Shown here one piece after another: positions 1-9,299 of a DNA stretch of 64,000 bases. The translations under genes and the position numbers were made by a program. Position 1 is the first letter of the stretch; each line of letters starts with the position of its first letter. The notes under the pieces are model-generated. The model did no database searches. It saw only the letters and a list, made by a program, of their open reading frames with translations, and was not told the origin of the DNA. The stretch lies in NCBI RefSeq assembly GCF_021608265.1, contig NZ_JAKIHP010000002.1, forward strand, positions 558,001 through 622,000, in the 5' to 3' direction. This DNA is from Flavobacterium wongokense (GTDB lineage: Bacteria; Bacteroidota; Bacteroidia; Flavobacteriales; Flavobacteriaceae).

Positions 1-108
1 GGATTTGATAGTGATTATGATTTATCCAAAGACTTTACAATTCAAAAAGGAAACTATATTCCAACCTTTACAGAAGATGAGATTTTGGTCAAGGTAAATT
101 TAAAGTAA
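1..108 (+). CDS. C-terminal fragment of an unidentified protein
   Basis: Frame 1 is open from the window edge and ends in TAA, giving 35 residues (GFDSDYDLSK at the start, ending VKVNLK). It begins upstream of the window. The tail is hydrophilic, with no recognisable motif. The next gene starts five bases after the stop, so the two are probably co-transcribed. No function can be assigned. Confidence 0.6.
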   Translation, partial: GFDSDYDLSKDFTIQKGNYIPTFTEDEILVKVNLK

Positions 109-113
109 TTTAT

Positions 114-668
114 ATGGAATTAAGGTCGTTATCATTTTTTATTATCTTTTTATTTTTCATCTCTTGCAGCACTATTGTTTCTGTAACTGAAAATGTAAAT
201 TCAAAATATAAATTTGATTCAAAAGAAGTATATCTTGAGAGAATCAGTAAACACAAACATTTTTCAAAAGACAAATTGGTTATCTTAAATGATAACGATC
301 TTAATCTTCTTTTATATGAAATCGTCAATAATCATTTAAGTACTTATTATGGCATAGCTAATACTAATTATTTTGTTAGTGCTGATCAATTAAAAATTAA
401 AAGTTGTTCCGGTCAGATAATAACCTTGTATAAAATGTTTGTAACTCAATCTAATGACTTAAATAAATCGGAAGTCTCAGAATCAGGGATATTAGAAAAA
501 TTCAATATTGATCATTCCAAAAACACTTTGATTTTTTTATATTCCTATAAATTAGGAAATCTTGCCAAAAGTAAAATCAGTGCGGTAATAACAAAACTGC
601 AGAATGAAAATGATTTTGACTACAGGATTATATGTCTTGATAATAATGATATAAATAATAAGCAATGA
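114..668 (+). CDS. Hypothetical lipoprotein
   Basis: 184 residues. The N-terminus has a short hydrophobic signal (SLSFFIIFLFFISCS) with a lipobox, ISC followed by S, so acylation of Cys18 and anchoring to an envelope membrane are expected. The rest is Asn-, Lys- and Ser-rich and mixed alpha/beta, and I recognise no family. The start is the ATG five bases after the previous stop. A second lipoprotein follows 22 bases later, so the two may form a small lipoprotein operon. Very low GC compared with the housekeeping genes further on. Confidence 0.65.
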   Translation: MELRSLSFFIIFLFFISCSTIVSVTENVNSKYKFDSKEVYLERISKHKHFSKDKLVILNDNDLNLLLYEIVNNHLSTYYGIANTNYFVSADQLKIKSCSGQIITLYKMFVTQSNDLNKSEVSESGILEKFNIDHSKNTLIFLYSYKLGNLAKSKISAVITKLQNENDFDYRIICLDNNDINNKQ

Positions 669-690
669 TTTTTGTTTTGTAAAACCTGTT

Positions 691-1257
691 ATGAAAAATA
701 ATTACATCATATTATGTTTTGCATTTCTGCTTACTTCCTGTAGCATCAAAGGCCGTTTCTATGGATTATATGGTTATTATAAAAAAGCACAATCTGAAAA
801 TCCAGATTTATACAAAAAAGTTGATGAAACTTCTAAAATTACCAATTTTAACAATGAAATCTTTAAAGACAAGGTTATTGTAACTAATGGTAAAATGGTA
901 AGGAAGAATTTAGGCTACAATGAATATTCTGTTGTATATATTTGGAGTCCTAAATGCCATAGTTCTATATGCATCCCGCCAGACTTGGTTCAAAGCAAAT
1001 GCAATTTGAAAAATCTTGAATTATATGTGGTTTCTGAATACTATAGTAATGAGGAAATGTCAGAGAAGTATAATTTGGCAAACAATATTATCGGAGTAGA
1101 TACAGAATATTATAAATCCAGTTTAACTAAAAAATATTTATCGAGATTCTTATTTGATCTTACTGGAAAAAAAGAGATTGATCGGCAATATTTGTTTTTC
1201 AAAAAAGGGATTTACCAGGCATCCTACACTACCCTTGAGGAAATACAACTACAATAA
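691..1257 (+). CDS. Hypothetical lipoprotein
   Basis: 188 residues. It starts MKNNYIILCFAFLLTSCS, a signal peptide with lipobox LTSC, so it should be lipid-anchored in the envelope. The middle contains VVYIWSPKCHSSIC. This resembles the start of a thioredoxin-like fold (strand then a WxPxC-type loop), but the canonical CxxC is replaced by CHSSIC, so a redox role is only a guess. It follows another lipoprotein and ends just before a strong shared terminator. Confidence 0.65.
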   Translation: MKNNYIILCFAFLLTSCSIKGRFYGLYGYYKKAQSENPDLYKKVDETSKITNFNNEIFKDKVIVTNGKMVRKNLGYNEYSVVYIWSPKCHSSICIPPDLVQSKCNLKNLELYVVSEYYSNEEMSEKYNLANNIIGVDTEYYKSSLTKKYLSRFLFDLTGKKEIDRQYLFFKKGIYQASYTTLEEIQLQ

Positions 1258-1283
1258 AAATTGCTGTCAAAATTAGGTGTTAA

Positions 1284-1313
1284 AAAAGGGCGCTCCAGTG
1301 GAGCGCCTTTTTG
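1284..1313. terminator. Bidirectional terminator between convergent genes
   Basis: GGCGCTCC and GGAGCGCC arms with a two- to three-base loop, flanked by an A run on the left and a T run on the right. It can therefore work as an intrinsic terminator for the lipoprotein operon (+) and for ribH (-). Confidence 0.85.
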
Positions 1314-1322
1314 ATATAGGGA

Positions 1323-1814
1323 TTACATCGTTTTCCTTCTTAACTCAGCCATTTTAATTGCGGCGATTGCAGCTTCGGTTCCTTTGTTTCCGTGCTTTCC
1401 TCCGCTTCTATCAATGGATTGCTGTTCGTTGTTATCTGTCAACAGGCAAAAAATCACCGGAACATCGGTTTGGACATTCAAATCCTTGATGCCTTGGGTT
1501 ACGCCTTCGCAGACAAATTCGAAATGCATCGTTTCTCCTTTGATGACACAGCCAATCGTAATGACCACATCAACTTCCTGGGTTACTATCATTCGCTGTG
1601 CGCCATAAACCAATTCAAAACTTCCGGGAACATTCCAACGGATAATATTCTCAGCTTTTGCGCCACAATCCAATAATGCAGCTTCTGCCCCATTATAAAG
1701 CCCATTGGTCACATGGTCATTCCATTCTGAAACCACTATCCCAAACCGGAAATCCTTCGCGTTTGGCAGGCTGTTTTTATCATAATTGGATAAGTTCTTA
1801 TTTGCTGTTGCCAT
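1323..1814 (-). CDS. ribH: 6,7-dimethyl-8-ribityllumazine synthase
   Basis: 163 residues, the usual length for this family. It condenses 5-amino-6-ribitylamino-uracil with 3,4-dihydroxy-2-butanone 4-phosphate, the penultimate step of riboflavin synthesis, in the cytosol as a large oligomer. Family features visible: the N-terminal FGIVVSEWND strand and loop, VPGSFELV in the substrate pocket, IGCVIKGETMHFEFVCEGV with the conserved His near the active site, and a C-terminal NKGTEAA helix. It lies downstream of the TPR gene but is separated from it by a strong hairpin, so it may have its own promoter. Confidence 0.95.
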   Translation of the reverse strand: MATANKNLSNYDKNSLPNAKDFRFGIVVSEWNDHVTNGLYNGAEAALLDCGAKAENIIRWNVPGSFELVYGAQRMIVTQEVDVVITIGCVIKGETMHFEFVCEGVTQGIKDLNVQTDVPVIFCLLTDNNEQQSIDRSGGKHGNKGTEAAIAAIKMAELRRKTM

Positions 1815-1834
1815 AAAATTTGTTTTTGAAAATA

Positions 1835-1869
1835 AAAAAGGATTAAAGATACAATCCTTAATCCTTTTT
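1835..1869 (-). terminator. Terminator between the TPR gene and ribH
   Basis: A perfect 12-base inverted repeat (AAAAAGGATTAA / TTAATCCTTTTT) with an 11-base loop. Read on the minus strand it follows the TPR gene and ends in a T run. This suggests ribH transcription is at least partly separate. Confidence 0.75.
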
Positions 1870-1889
1870 AAATTATTTTTCCTTAAAAA

Positions 1890-2684
1890 TTATTGAGCCA
1901 AACCAATCAAAGCATCGATTCCCTGAGCTTCAGGAGAAGCTTCGAAGTTGTCTTTGATATCAGTAAAGTATTTTAAAGCATCAGCTTTATTTCCTAATTC
2001 AAAAGCAGTTTTACCAGCTTTCAATAAATATCTTGGTCTTGTAAAATCATTTTGACTTTTATCAGCAGCCTTGATGTAGAATTCCAAAGCTTCTTTTTGT
2101 TTGTTTTGTTGTGCATAAGCATCACCTGTAGCTCCAATAGCCAAAGTGCTCAACATAATATCATCCGATTTGAATTTCTCCAAACTTGTAATAGCCTCTG
2201 CGTATTTTTTAGTGTTCAGGTAAGCAATACCTGCATAGTAGTTGGCAAGGTTTCCAGCGTCAGTTCCTGAATATTCTTCAGCAATCTTAACAACTCCAAA
2301 TTTACCTTCAGAACCTTTCAACACTAAGTTGTACAATGAGTCCGTTTTTGTTCCGGTTGCATCATCAACCGCTTTCTGGAAGTTTTGCTGTGCTACGAAC
2401 AATTCATCTGCTGCCTCATTTTGTTTTGGCTCAGCAATAAATTTTTGATACAATAAATAAGAAACTGTAGCCAAAGCAACAACAGTAAGAAAACCGATAA
2501 TAGCTTTTTGGTTTTTTGCTGCGAAATCTTCTGCTCTTGATGCAGTTTGGTCTAAAGTGTCAAATGCTTTTGCAGTTGCACTATCTTTTTCGTCAACATT
2601 AATGTTTTCCTCAATAAAATTATTATCTAATTTTTCAGCTTTTTCTTTTGGTGCTTTATATCCTCTTTTGTTAAAAGTTGCCAT
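1890..2684 (-). CDS. Membrane-anchored tetratricopeptide repeat protein
   Basis: 264 residues: about 60 hydrophilic N-terminal residues, one transmembrane helix at about 62-82 (AIIGFLTVVALATVSYLLY), then helical TPR-like repeats (YYAGIAYLNTKKYAEAITSLEKF and similar) to the C-terminus. This architecture resembles the YfgM-type single-pass TPR proteins that help envelope protein folding; that role is inferred. It is divergent from recF across about 120 bp that contain TAnnTTTG -7 boxes on both strands, including a minus-strand TATTTTTG (CAAAAATA on +) at 2706-2713. Confidence 0.85.
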   Translation of the reverse strand: MATFNKRGYKAPKEKAEKLDNNFIEENINVDEKDSATAKAFDTLDQTASRAEDFAAKNQKAIIGFLTVVALATVSYLLYQKFIAEPKQNEAADELFVAQQNFQKAVDDATGTKTDSLYNLVLKGSEGKFGVVKIAEEYSGTDAGNLANYYAGIAYLNTKKYAEAITSLEKFKSDDIMLSTLAIGATGDAYAQQNKQKEALEFYIKAADKSQNDFTRPRYLLKAGKTAFELGNKADALKYFTDIKDNFEASPEAQGIDALIGLAQ

Positions 2685-2807
2685 CTATTTTTAATTTAGT
2701 GTGCGCAAAAATAAAAATTAATTCATATTTTAAAGCTATTTTTGTCGATATTTTTGAATAATTTGCACCACTCAAGTTTAGAGCACTAATTTTAAGCAAA
2801 AACCAAA

Positions 2808-3887
2808 TTGTTTTTAAAGCGGATTTCATTACTCAATTACAAAAATTTCTCGGAAGTCACCTTCGAACTTGATGACAAAATCAATTGCTTCGTGGGTAAA
2901 AATGGCATTGGAAAAACCAACATCCTCGACGCTGTTTATCATTTGGCAAACGGGAAAAGTTATTTCAACCCTTTGGCGGTGCAAAACATCAAGCATGATG
3001 AAGATTTTTTTGTTGTGGATGGCGAGTTTGAAAAAAACGGCAGGCACGAGCAGATTTTATGCAGCCTAAAAAAAGGCCAAAAGAAAATCATGAAACGCAA
3101 TGGCAAAATCTATGAGAAATTCTCGGACCATATTGGCTTTATTCCGCTTGTAATCATTTCTCCGGCTGACCGTGACTTAATCATCGAAGGAAGCGAAACC
3201 CGAAGGAAATTTGTAGACAGTGTCATTTCGCAATTGGACAATTCCTATTTACAGCAATTGATCCAGTATCAGAAAATCATCAGCCAGCGCAATGCCCTGC
3301 TAAAATATTTTGCACTAAACCATATTTTTGAAAACGACACCTTATCCATATATAATGAGCAATTGAATGCTTTAGGACAGGCTATTTTTGAAAAAAGAAA
3401 GCAATTCCTAAACGATTTCATTCCGATATTCAATCAGTACCATCAGGACATCACCGATTCGGCAGAAACCGTTCAGTTGGTTTACCAAAGCGATTTGTTT
3501 GAAAATGACACCTTGACCTTATTGGAACAAAATCTTCAAAAAGACAGGGCGTTGCAATATACTTCTGTTGGCGTCCATAAAGACGATTTGTCTTTTGAAA
3601 TAGACCATCATCCAATCAAGAAATTTGGTTCCCAAGGCCAACAAAAATCTTTTCTGATTGCACTCAAACTGGCGCAGTTTGATTTTGTCAAAAAACAAAG
3701 TGGCGAAAAACCAATTTTGCTGTTTGATGACATTTTTGACAAGCTCGACGAATTTCGCGTAAGCAAGATTATCGAAATGGTCAATAACGATGAATTTGGG
3801 CAGTTATTCATTTCGGATACACATCCGGAACGGACGGAAAACATAGTAAAAACAACGCATCAGAGCTATAAAATATTTAATCTTTAG
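2808..3887 (+). CDS. recF: DNA replication and repair protein RecF
   Basis: 359 residues. An SMC-like ATPase that helps load RecA at single-strand gaps. It has the expected N-terminal LLNYKNF segment, Walker [14 protein letters not shown], the GSQGQQKSF signature region, and Walker [14 protein letters not shown]. The start codon is TTG: an in-frame stop lies 15 bases upstream, and the next ATG would remove the conserved N-terminal strand and the P-loop. Two TATTTTTG -7-like boxes lie at 2737-2744 and 2749-2756. Confidence 0.95.
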   Translation: MFLKRISLLNYKNFSEVTFELDDKINCFVGKNGIGKTNILDAVYHLANGKSYFNPLAVQNIKHDEDFFVVDGEFEKNGRHEQILCSLKKGQKKIMKRNGKIYEKFSDHIGFIPLVIISPADRDLIIEGSETRRKFVDSVISQLDNSYLQQLIQYQKIISQRNALLKYFALNHIFENDTLSIYNEQLNALGQAIFEKRKQFLNDFIPIFNQYHQDITDSAETVQLVYQSDLFENDTLTLLEQNLQKDRALQYTSVGVHKDDLSFEIDHHPIKKFGSQGQQKSFLIALKLAQFDFVKKQSGEKPILLFDDIFDKLDEFRVSKIIEMVNNDEFGQLFISDTHPERTENIVKTTHQSYKIFNL

Positions 3888-3926
3888 TATTGCCCAAATT
3901 TGTAATTTTGCAAAAATTTTAACACT

Positions 3927-4628
3927 ATGAAACTGAAATTCATTTCCTTCATATTAATATCCTTTTTATTCATCAGTTGTCATGGACAGACTTCAAAAAA
4001 CATCCACACCATTGATGCAAAAACGTATGCGGAAAAATTAAGCGTTACTGAAAATCCCCAATTGCTTGACGTAAGAACTCCGGAAGAATATAACAGCGGT
4101 CACATCGGCAATGCTGCCAATATAAACTGGAACGGCGATGATTTTGTTGCTCAGACAGGGAAACTCGATAAATCAAAACCGGTTTTTGTGTATTGTAAAG
4201 TTGGCGGAAGAAGTGCGAATGCCGCAGATAAATTAGCTGAGTTAGGATTCACCGAAATCTACAATCTTGAAGGCGGAATAATGAAATGGAAAGCAGCAGA
4301 TGCTTCGGTATCAAAGCCAAGTGACAAAATTATTGGGATGTGCGATCAGGAATATGGCGAATTGCTAAAGTCAGGCGATAAGGTCATGATTGATTTCAAT
4401 GCCAAATGGTGTGCTCCTTGTCAGAAAATGAAACCATTTATTTTAAAAATGCAGACTGAAATGAAAGACAGCGTTAAAATCGTACAGTTGGACGCCGATG
4501 AAAATAAAACTATAGTGGAACAGCTCCATTTAGAAGGATTACCTACTATAATTGTCTATGAAAAAGGCAAAGAGGTTTGGCGCAATGTAGGCTATATTTC
4601 AGAAGAGGATTTAAAAAAACATTTGTAA
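3927..4628 (+). CDS. Rhodanese-thioredoxin fusion lipoprotein
   Basis: 233 residues with two domains behind a lipoprotein signal (FLFISCHGQ, acylated Cys18). Residues about 30-125 are a rhodanese domain (LLDVRTPEEYNSGHIG) with active-site loop YCKVGGRS carrying the catalytic Cys. Residues about 135-233 are a thioredoxin domain with a classical WCAPC motif and the cis-Pro segment GLPTIIVY. The product should face the periplasm and do thiol or persulfide chemistry; the substrate is unknown. A TAATTTTG -7 box at 3903-3910 suggests its own promoter after recF. Confidence 0.85.
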   Translation: MKLKFISFILISFLFISCHGQTSKNIHTIDAKTYAEKLSVTENPQLLDVRTPEEYNSGHIGNAANINWNGDDFVAQTGKLDKSKPVFVYCKVGGRSANAADKLAELGFTEIYNLEGGIMKWKAADASVSKPSDKIIGMCDQEYGELLKSGDKVMIDFNAKWCAPCQKMKPFILKMQTEMKDSVKIVQLDADENKTIVEQLHLEGLPTIIVYEKGKEVWRNVGYISEEDLKKHL

Positions 4629-4630
4629 TT

Positions 4631-5305
4631 ATGTTAACGAAAGAAGCAGTTCAGTTCCTGGCAGATTTGGTTGCCAACAATAATACCGATTGGATGCATG
4701 CCAACAAAAAAAGGTATGAGAACTTCAAGAAAGAGTACCACAATTACATAGCTTCCATTTTAGCTGAAATGAAACCTTTGGACAAGAAGCTAGAAGGATT
4801 GGAAGTAAAGAACTGTACCTTCCGAATCAATCGCGACATTCGTTTTTCTAAGGATAAATCACCCTACAAAACCAACATTGGTGTTTGGATGTCCCAAAAT
4901 ATGAACCGCAAAAATGCTCCCGGATATTACATTCATTTTGAGAAAGGAAATTCTTTTATCGCCGGTGGTTGTTGGTGTCCGGAACCAAACGAACTTAAAC
5001 AGATCCGAAAGGAAATTGCATTTTTCCACGACGATTTGGAAAAAATCGTCAACGATAAAAAATTCAAATCGGAGTTTGGTGCCATGACACGTGACGAAAA
5101 CAATACGCTCAAAAAAGCACCCAAGGATTTTGAAGCAGATCATCCGGCAATCGAGTTTTTGAAACTCAAAAGTTTTACGGCTTCGGAAAAAATTGATGAC
5201 AAATTATTTTTAGATAAGGATTTCAGCAAAATTGTTGCCCAAAAATTAATTGCGCTAAAACCAATGAATGACTTTTTAAACAGAGCCCTGGAAACGGAAG
5301 ATTAA
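4631..5305 (+). CDS. DUF2461 family protein
   Basis: 224 residues from the ATG two bases after the preceding stop. A longer frame starting inside the upstream gene exists but adds only out-of-frame sequence. It matches the DUF2461/TIGR02453 family by features such as FLADLVANNNTDWMHANK, the central INRDIRFSKDKSPYKTNIG segment and GGCWCPEPNELKQIR. The family is widespread in Bacteroidota and has no established function. Close spacing to the thioredoxin fusion upstream and the glycosyltransferase downstream suggests one transcript. Confidence 0.8.
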   Translation: MLTKEAVQFLADLVANNNTDWMHANKKRYENFKKEYHNYIASILAEMKPLDKKLEGLEVKNCTFRINRDIRFSKDKSPYKTNIGVWMSQNMNRKNAPGYYIHFEKGNSFIAGGCWCPEPNELKQIRKEIAFFHDDLEKIVNDKKFKSEFGAMTRDENNTLKKAPKDFEADHPAIEFLKLKSFTASEKIDDKLFLDKDFSKIVAQKLIALKPMNDFLNRALETED

Positions 5306-5310
5306 ATCAA

Positions 5311-6378
5311 ATGTCGAAAAAACGAATCCTATTTCTTGGCGAAACCTATCGCGCTGATGCCATTACCTGGATGAACGGTCTAAGGGAATTTGGCAACTTC
5401 GAAATCGTAACCTGGGAACTTGAAACAAGCAGTAATGGCGTCAACCGTATTAAACGGATTTTTGAATTGGCCAAAGCCATACTATCCATAAAAAGCATTG
5501 CAAAAAAATTCAAGCCCGATATGGTCATTGCCGAAAGGACAACCAGTTATGGCTATCTCGCAGCAATTTCGGGTGTAAAACCGATGGCAGTTGCACAACA
5601 GGGCATAACCGATTTGTGGCCACACAGCTCGCCACTTTACATTTTCAAAAAAGTGCTTCAGGATACTGCCTTCCGTAAAGCCGATTTAATCCATGCCTGG
5701 GGAAATGTGATGGCGCAACACATGGTTGAAAGTAATGTAGACATGTCGAAAGTGATGGTTTTACCAAAAGGGATCAACCTGAATTTTTTTGAATTTAAGG
5801 ACATCCACGATGACACAATGATTCAGGCAATTGTTACACGTGCTTTGGAACCTGAATACAGGCATGACATTATTTTAAAAGCCTTTTCGATTGTCAAGCA
5901 AAATAAAATCCCATTCAGGCTTACGATCATTGGCGATGGAACGGAGCTTGAAAACCTTCAACATTTGGCAAAGGAATTAAATATTGAAAACGAAGTCGAT
6001 TTTGTGGGCAGGATTAACAACAATGATATTCCAAAGTATTTGCAGGAATCCAATTTCTATATCAGCATGCCCATAACCGAAGGGGTTTCTGCTTCACTTT
6101 TTGAAGCCATGGCTTGTGGTTCCTTTCCAATTGTAAGTGATTTACCGGGTAATAGAAGCTGGATAACAGAAAAAGTAAACGGAATACTTGTACCATCAGA
6201 AAATCATACTAAATTAGCCGAAGAATTGGAGTGGGCATTTAACAATAGTAATGTTACAAAAAAAGCTATTGTTTCAAACAGGAAATTTGTGGAGGAAAAT
6301 GCCAATTACCAAGTCAACATGAAAAAAATAGCAGATACTTACAATGATTTAATTAAAATTAAATCAACTACTACTTAA
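5311..6378 (+). CDS. Glycosyltransferase family 4 protein
   Basis: 355 residues, cytosolic or membrane-peripheral, GT-B fold. The C-terminal Rossmann half shows IIGDGTELENL, the nucleotide-sugar binding segment EGVSASLFEAMACGSFPIVSD (E-x7-E motif) and a GNRSWI loop. The N-terminal acceptor domain has AVAQQGITDLWPHSSPLY. The donor and acceptor cannot be read from sequence. It stops six bases before an asparagine-synthase-like amidotransferase, so the pair probably modifies a surface polysaccharide. Confidence 0.85.
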   Translation: MSKKRILFLGETYRADAITWMNGLREFGNFEIVTWELETSSNGVNRIKRIFELAKAILSIKSIAKKFKPDMVIAERTTSYGYLAAISGVKPMAVAQQGITDLWPHSSPLYIFKKVLQDTAFRKADLIHAWGNVMAQHMVESNVDMSKVMVLPKGINLNFFEFKDIHDDTMIQAIVTRALEPEYRHDIILKAFSIVKQNKIPFRLTIIGDGTELENLQHLAKELNIENEVDFVGRINNNDIPKYLQESNFYISMPITEGVSASLFEAMACGSFPIVSDLPGNRSWITEKVNGILVPSENHTKLAEELEWAFNNSNVTKKAIVSNRKFVEENANYQVNMKKIADTYNDLIKIKSTTT

Positions 6379-6384
6379 AGGAAT

Positions 6385-8232
6385 ATGTGTGGGATTAATG
6401 GAATTTTCCATTTAAATTATAAACAGGTTGATGAAAATCAACTGATAAAAATGCGTGACATCTTGGAACACAGAGGTCCGGATGACTCAGGCATATACAT
6501 CAGCAACAATATCGGATTAGGCCACAGGCGTTTATCGATTATTGATACTTCGGCTGGAGGTCACCAACCCTTTGTTTCTGGCAACGGTCGTTATATCATT
6601 GTCTTCAACGGAGAAATTTATAACTACCAATCTTTTTATCCCGAATTAAAAGCCAAAGGCATTGAATTAAAAACCAGTTCCGATACCGAAGTTTTGTTGA
6701 AACTCTACGAAATCTATGGTTTGGAAATGCTGCATCGTTTGAACGGAATGTTTGCATTTGCCATTTGGGATACCCTTGAAAAGAAGCTCGTGCTTTGCCG
6801 TGACCGAATGGGTGTAAAACCTTTATACTACTGTATTCATAAAAACACTTTATATTTTGCTTCCGAACAGAAAGCGCTTTTTGCTGCCGGAGTTCCGCTT
6901 CAGATTTCTGAAAATGGCATGGAAGAATACATTTTCAACCGTTTTGTTGCCGGAGAGGAAACCCTGTTTGCTGACGTAAAGAAATTACTTCCGGGCCATC
7001 ATATGATTATTGATGAGGACGGAAACAGCAAAACAACCCGTTGGTGGAATTTAAAGGAACAAATCCAGAACCATGCGCAAATACTGAATCCGAAAAAATG
7101 GTTTGAGGAAACCTTTTTCGAATCGGTGAAACTACGAATGGTCAGTGATGTAGCCGTTGGGGTTTTATTGAGTGGCGGATTGGATTCCTGCTCTATCCTA
7201 TCGTCTTTGCACGAACAGAAGTTTGAAAAAATTGAAACGTTCAACATCAGTTTTTCCGAAGAAGAGCACAATGAATACCATTTGGCAAAAAAAATAACCG
7301 ACCAATACGGCTATACTTTCAACCATACCAAACTGGAAGATGAAAGTTTGTACCAAAACCTAATCGAAACCTCGTATTACCAGGATGAGCCAATCATGCA
7401 TCTTAACGAGCCTCACCTTCTGGCCATAGCCAAATTGGCGAAGCCAAAAGTAAAAGTATTGCTTTCGGGCGAAGGCGCAGACGAATTGATGGGTGGTTAT
7501 GTTCGCTACAAAGCCTTGAAAAATCCATCATTGCTCAAGGTAATTTCGCAAATCAGCAAGTTTGAAACCTTTAATAAAAAACCGCGTTACGATAAATTAT
7601 TCCGTTATTCCAAAATCAACAGCGACTCCGATTTGGTGATTTTCAACGGTTCGAATGTGTATCCTGAAGATATCAATTCGTTTTACGGAAATAAACAGAA
7701 ACCGGTCAATGAATACCGTCACCAAATCCTAAAGGAAGCTCAGGAATTGTATCCAAAAAACCTGCAGCGACAGGCTTTGTATTTTGACCAGCATACCTAT
7801 ATGTGTTCGCTTTTGGACCGAAATGACCGCTGTACAATGGGAACTTCGATTGAATGCCGTGAACCGTTTTTGGATCAAAGGTTAATCGCAGGTTTGGGAA
7901 CTTTGGATGACAAATGGATGTTTACCGGTAAAAAAGGAAAGTTCATTCTGAAAACCACAATGGAAGACAAGCTTCCAAGAGAGATTGTCGATTTCAGGAA
8001 AATTGGTTTGAGTGCACCTTGGGGAAGTTATTTGTTGAGTTTCCCGAGATTTATTGACGAACTGGACAATTTTGCCAAAAGCCCGATTTTTGAAATGCCA
8101 ATGCTGGAAAATCTGGACGGACAAAAAATGGTTGTTGAAATCAGAAAAGGAAACACCAAAATCCTGCCGTATTTCATGCCAATATTTATGCTTCACAAAT
8201 GGCAAAAAAACTATTATAATAAATTCGTTTAA
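6385..8232 (+). CDS. asnB: Asparagine synthase (glutamine-hydrolysing) or sugar amidotransferase
   Basis: 615 residues. Class II glutamine amidotransferase domain first: Cys2 nucleophile after Met (MCGINGIFHL), then RGPDDSG and GHRRLSIID. The C-terminal synthetase domain has the PP-loop LLSGGLDSCSI and the LSGEGADELMGGY motif. It converts Asp to Asn with Gln and ATP, or amidates a sugar acid. The tight coupling to a GT4 glycosyltransferase, as in O-antigen clusters, makes the second role plausible. The start is fixed by the required N-terminal Met-Cys. Confidence 0.9.
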   Translation: MCGINGIFHLNYKQVDENQLIKMRDILEHRGPDDSGIYISNNIGLGHRRLSIIDTSAGGHQPFVSGNGRYIIVFNGEIYNYQSFYPELKAKGIELKTSSDTEVLLKLYEIYGLEMLHRLNGMFAFAIWDTLEKKLVLCRDRMGVKPLYYCIHKNTLYFASEQKALFAAGVPLQISENGMEEYIFNRFVAGEETLFADVKKLLPGHHMIIDEDGNSKTTRWWNLKEQIQNHAQILNPKKWFEETFFESVKLRMVSDVAVGVLLSGGLDSCSILSSLHEQKFEKIETFNISFSEEEHNEYHLAKKITDQYGYTFNHTKLEDESLYQNLIETSYYQDEPIMHLNEPHLLAIAKLAKPKVKVLLSGEGADELMGGYVRYKALKNPSLLKVISQISKFETFNKKPRYDKLFRYSKINSDSDLVIFNGSNVYPEDINSFYGNKQKPVNEYRHQILKEAQELYPKNLQRQALYFDQHTYMCSLLDRNDRCTMGTSIECREPFLDQRLIAGLGTLDDKWMFTGKKGKFILKTTMEDKLPREIVDFRKIGLSAPWGSYLLSFPRFIDELDNFAKSPIFEMPMLENLDGQKMVVEIRKGNTKILPYFMPIFMLHKWQKNYYNKFV

Positions 8233-8276
8233 AAAATCTTTGACTTACTTTTGTCATCAGATAGATTTTTTAGAAT

Positions 8277-9290
8277 ATGAATATCCAGCATAATTTTTCC
8301 CTCAAAAAATACAACACATTCGGCATCGAAGCAAAGGCAAGGCAATTTGTTGCAGTCCATTCGGTTGACGAATTAAAAACCATTTTAAAAGAACATCAAT
8401 CTGAACCAAAATTCATATTGGGTGGCGGAAGCAACATGCTGCTGACACAGGATATTCAGGCATTGGTGATCCACATCGATTTAAAAGGAAAAAAAATCAT
8501 CAAGGAAGACGAAGATTATGTTTGGGTAGAGTCTCAGGCTGGCGAAAACTGGCACGAGTTTGTGCTTTGGACCATCGGTCAAAACTTTGGCGGTTTGGAA
8601 AACATGTCTTTGATTCCCGGAAATGTAGGTACAACACCGGTTCAGAATATTGGCGCTTATGGCACTGAAATCAAGGACACTTTTGTTTCGTGTGAGGCAG
8701 TCAATATCGCAAGCCAGCAAATGAAAACCTTTACTAAGGAAGATTGTAATTTTGGATACCGCGAAAGTGTTTTCAAGCACGAAGTAAAAGACCAATTCAT
8801 CATAACTTCTGTAGTTTTTAAACTGACCAAACGCAATCATAAAATCAATACCTCATATGGCGACATCACTAAGGAGTTGGAAAAACAGCATGTCTCCACT
8901 CCTACTTTGAAAGATGTTTCGAATGCCGTTATTGCCATTCGTCAAAGCAAATTGCCCGATCCTAAAGAGCTCGGAAACAGCGGAAGTTTTTTCAAGAATC
9001 CCATCATACCCAAAACACAATACGAAAAAGCACACGCTTTGCATCCTGAAATGCCCCATTATGTCGTTTCGGAAACTGAAGTTAAAGTTCCTGCAGGTTG
9101 GCTGATTGAACGCGCCGGGTTTAAAGGAAAACGTTTTGGCGATGCGGGAATACACAAAAACCAGGCTTTGGTTTTGGTAAATTATGGCAATGCAACAGGA
9201 CAGGAAATATTGGCAGTTTCAAAAGACATCCAGGCGACAATCCTAAAGGAATTTGGCATTGCGATTGAGGCGGAAGTTAATGTAATTTAA
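8277..9290 (+). CDS. murB: UDP-N-acetylmuramate dehydrogenase
   Basis: 337 residues, type I MurB length. It reduces UDP-GlcNAc-enolpyruvate to UDP-MurNAc with NADPH and FAD in peptidoglycan synthesis. Visible features: NTFGIEAKA near the N-terminus, the FAD segment ILGGGSNMLLT, GNVGTTPVQNIGAYG, the catalytic Tyr region FGYRESVFK, the proton-donor Ser in GNSGSFFKNP, GWLIERAGFKGKRFG, and the terminal catalytic Glu in EAEVNVI. A TACTTTTG -7 box at 8246-8253 suggests its own promoter. Confidence 0.97.
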   Translation: MNIQHNFSLKKYNTFGIEAKARQFVAVHSVDELKTILKEHQSEPKFILGGGSNMLLTQDIQALVIHIDLKGKKIIKEDEDYVWVESQAGENWHEFVLWTIGQNFGGLENMSLIPGNVGTTPVQNIGAYGTEIKDTFVSCEAVNIASQQMKTFTKEDCNFGYRESVFKHEVKDQFIITSVVFKLTKRNHKINTSYGDITKELEKQHVSTPTLKDVSNAVIAIRQSKLPDPKELGNSGSFFKNPIIPKTQYEKAHALHPEMPHYVVSETEVKVPAGWLIERAGFKGKRFGDAGIHKNQALVLVNYGNATGQEILAVSKDIQATILKEFGIAIEAEVNVI

Positions 9291-9299
9291 ATAGAGATA

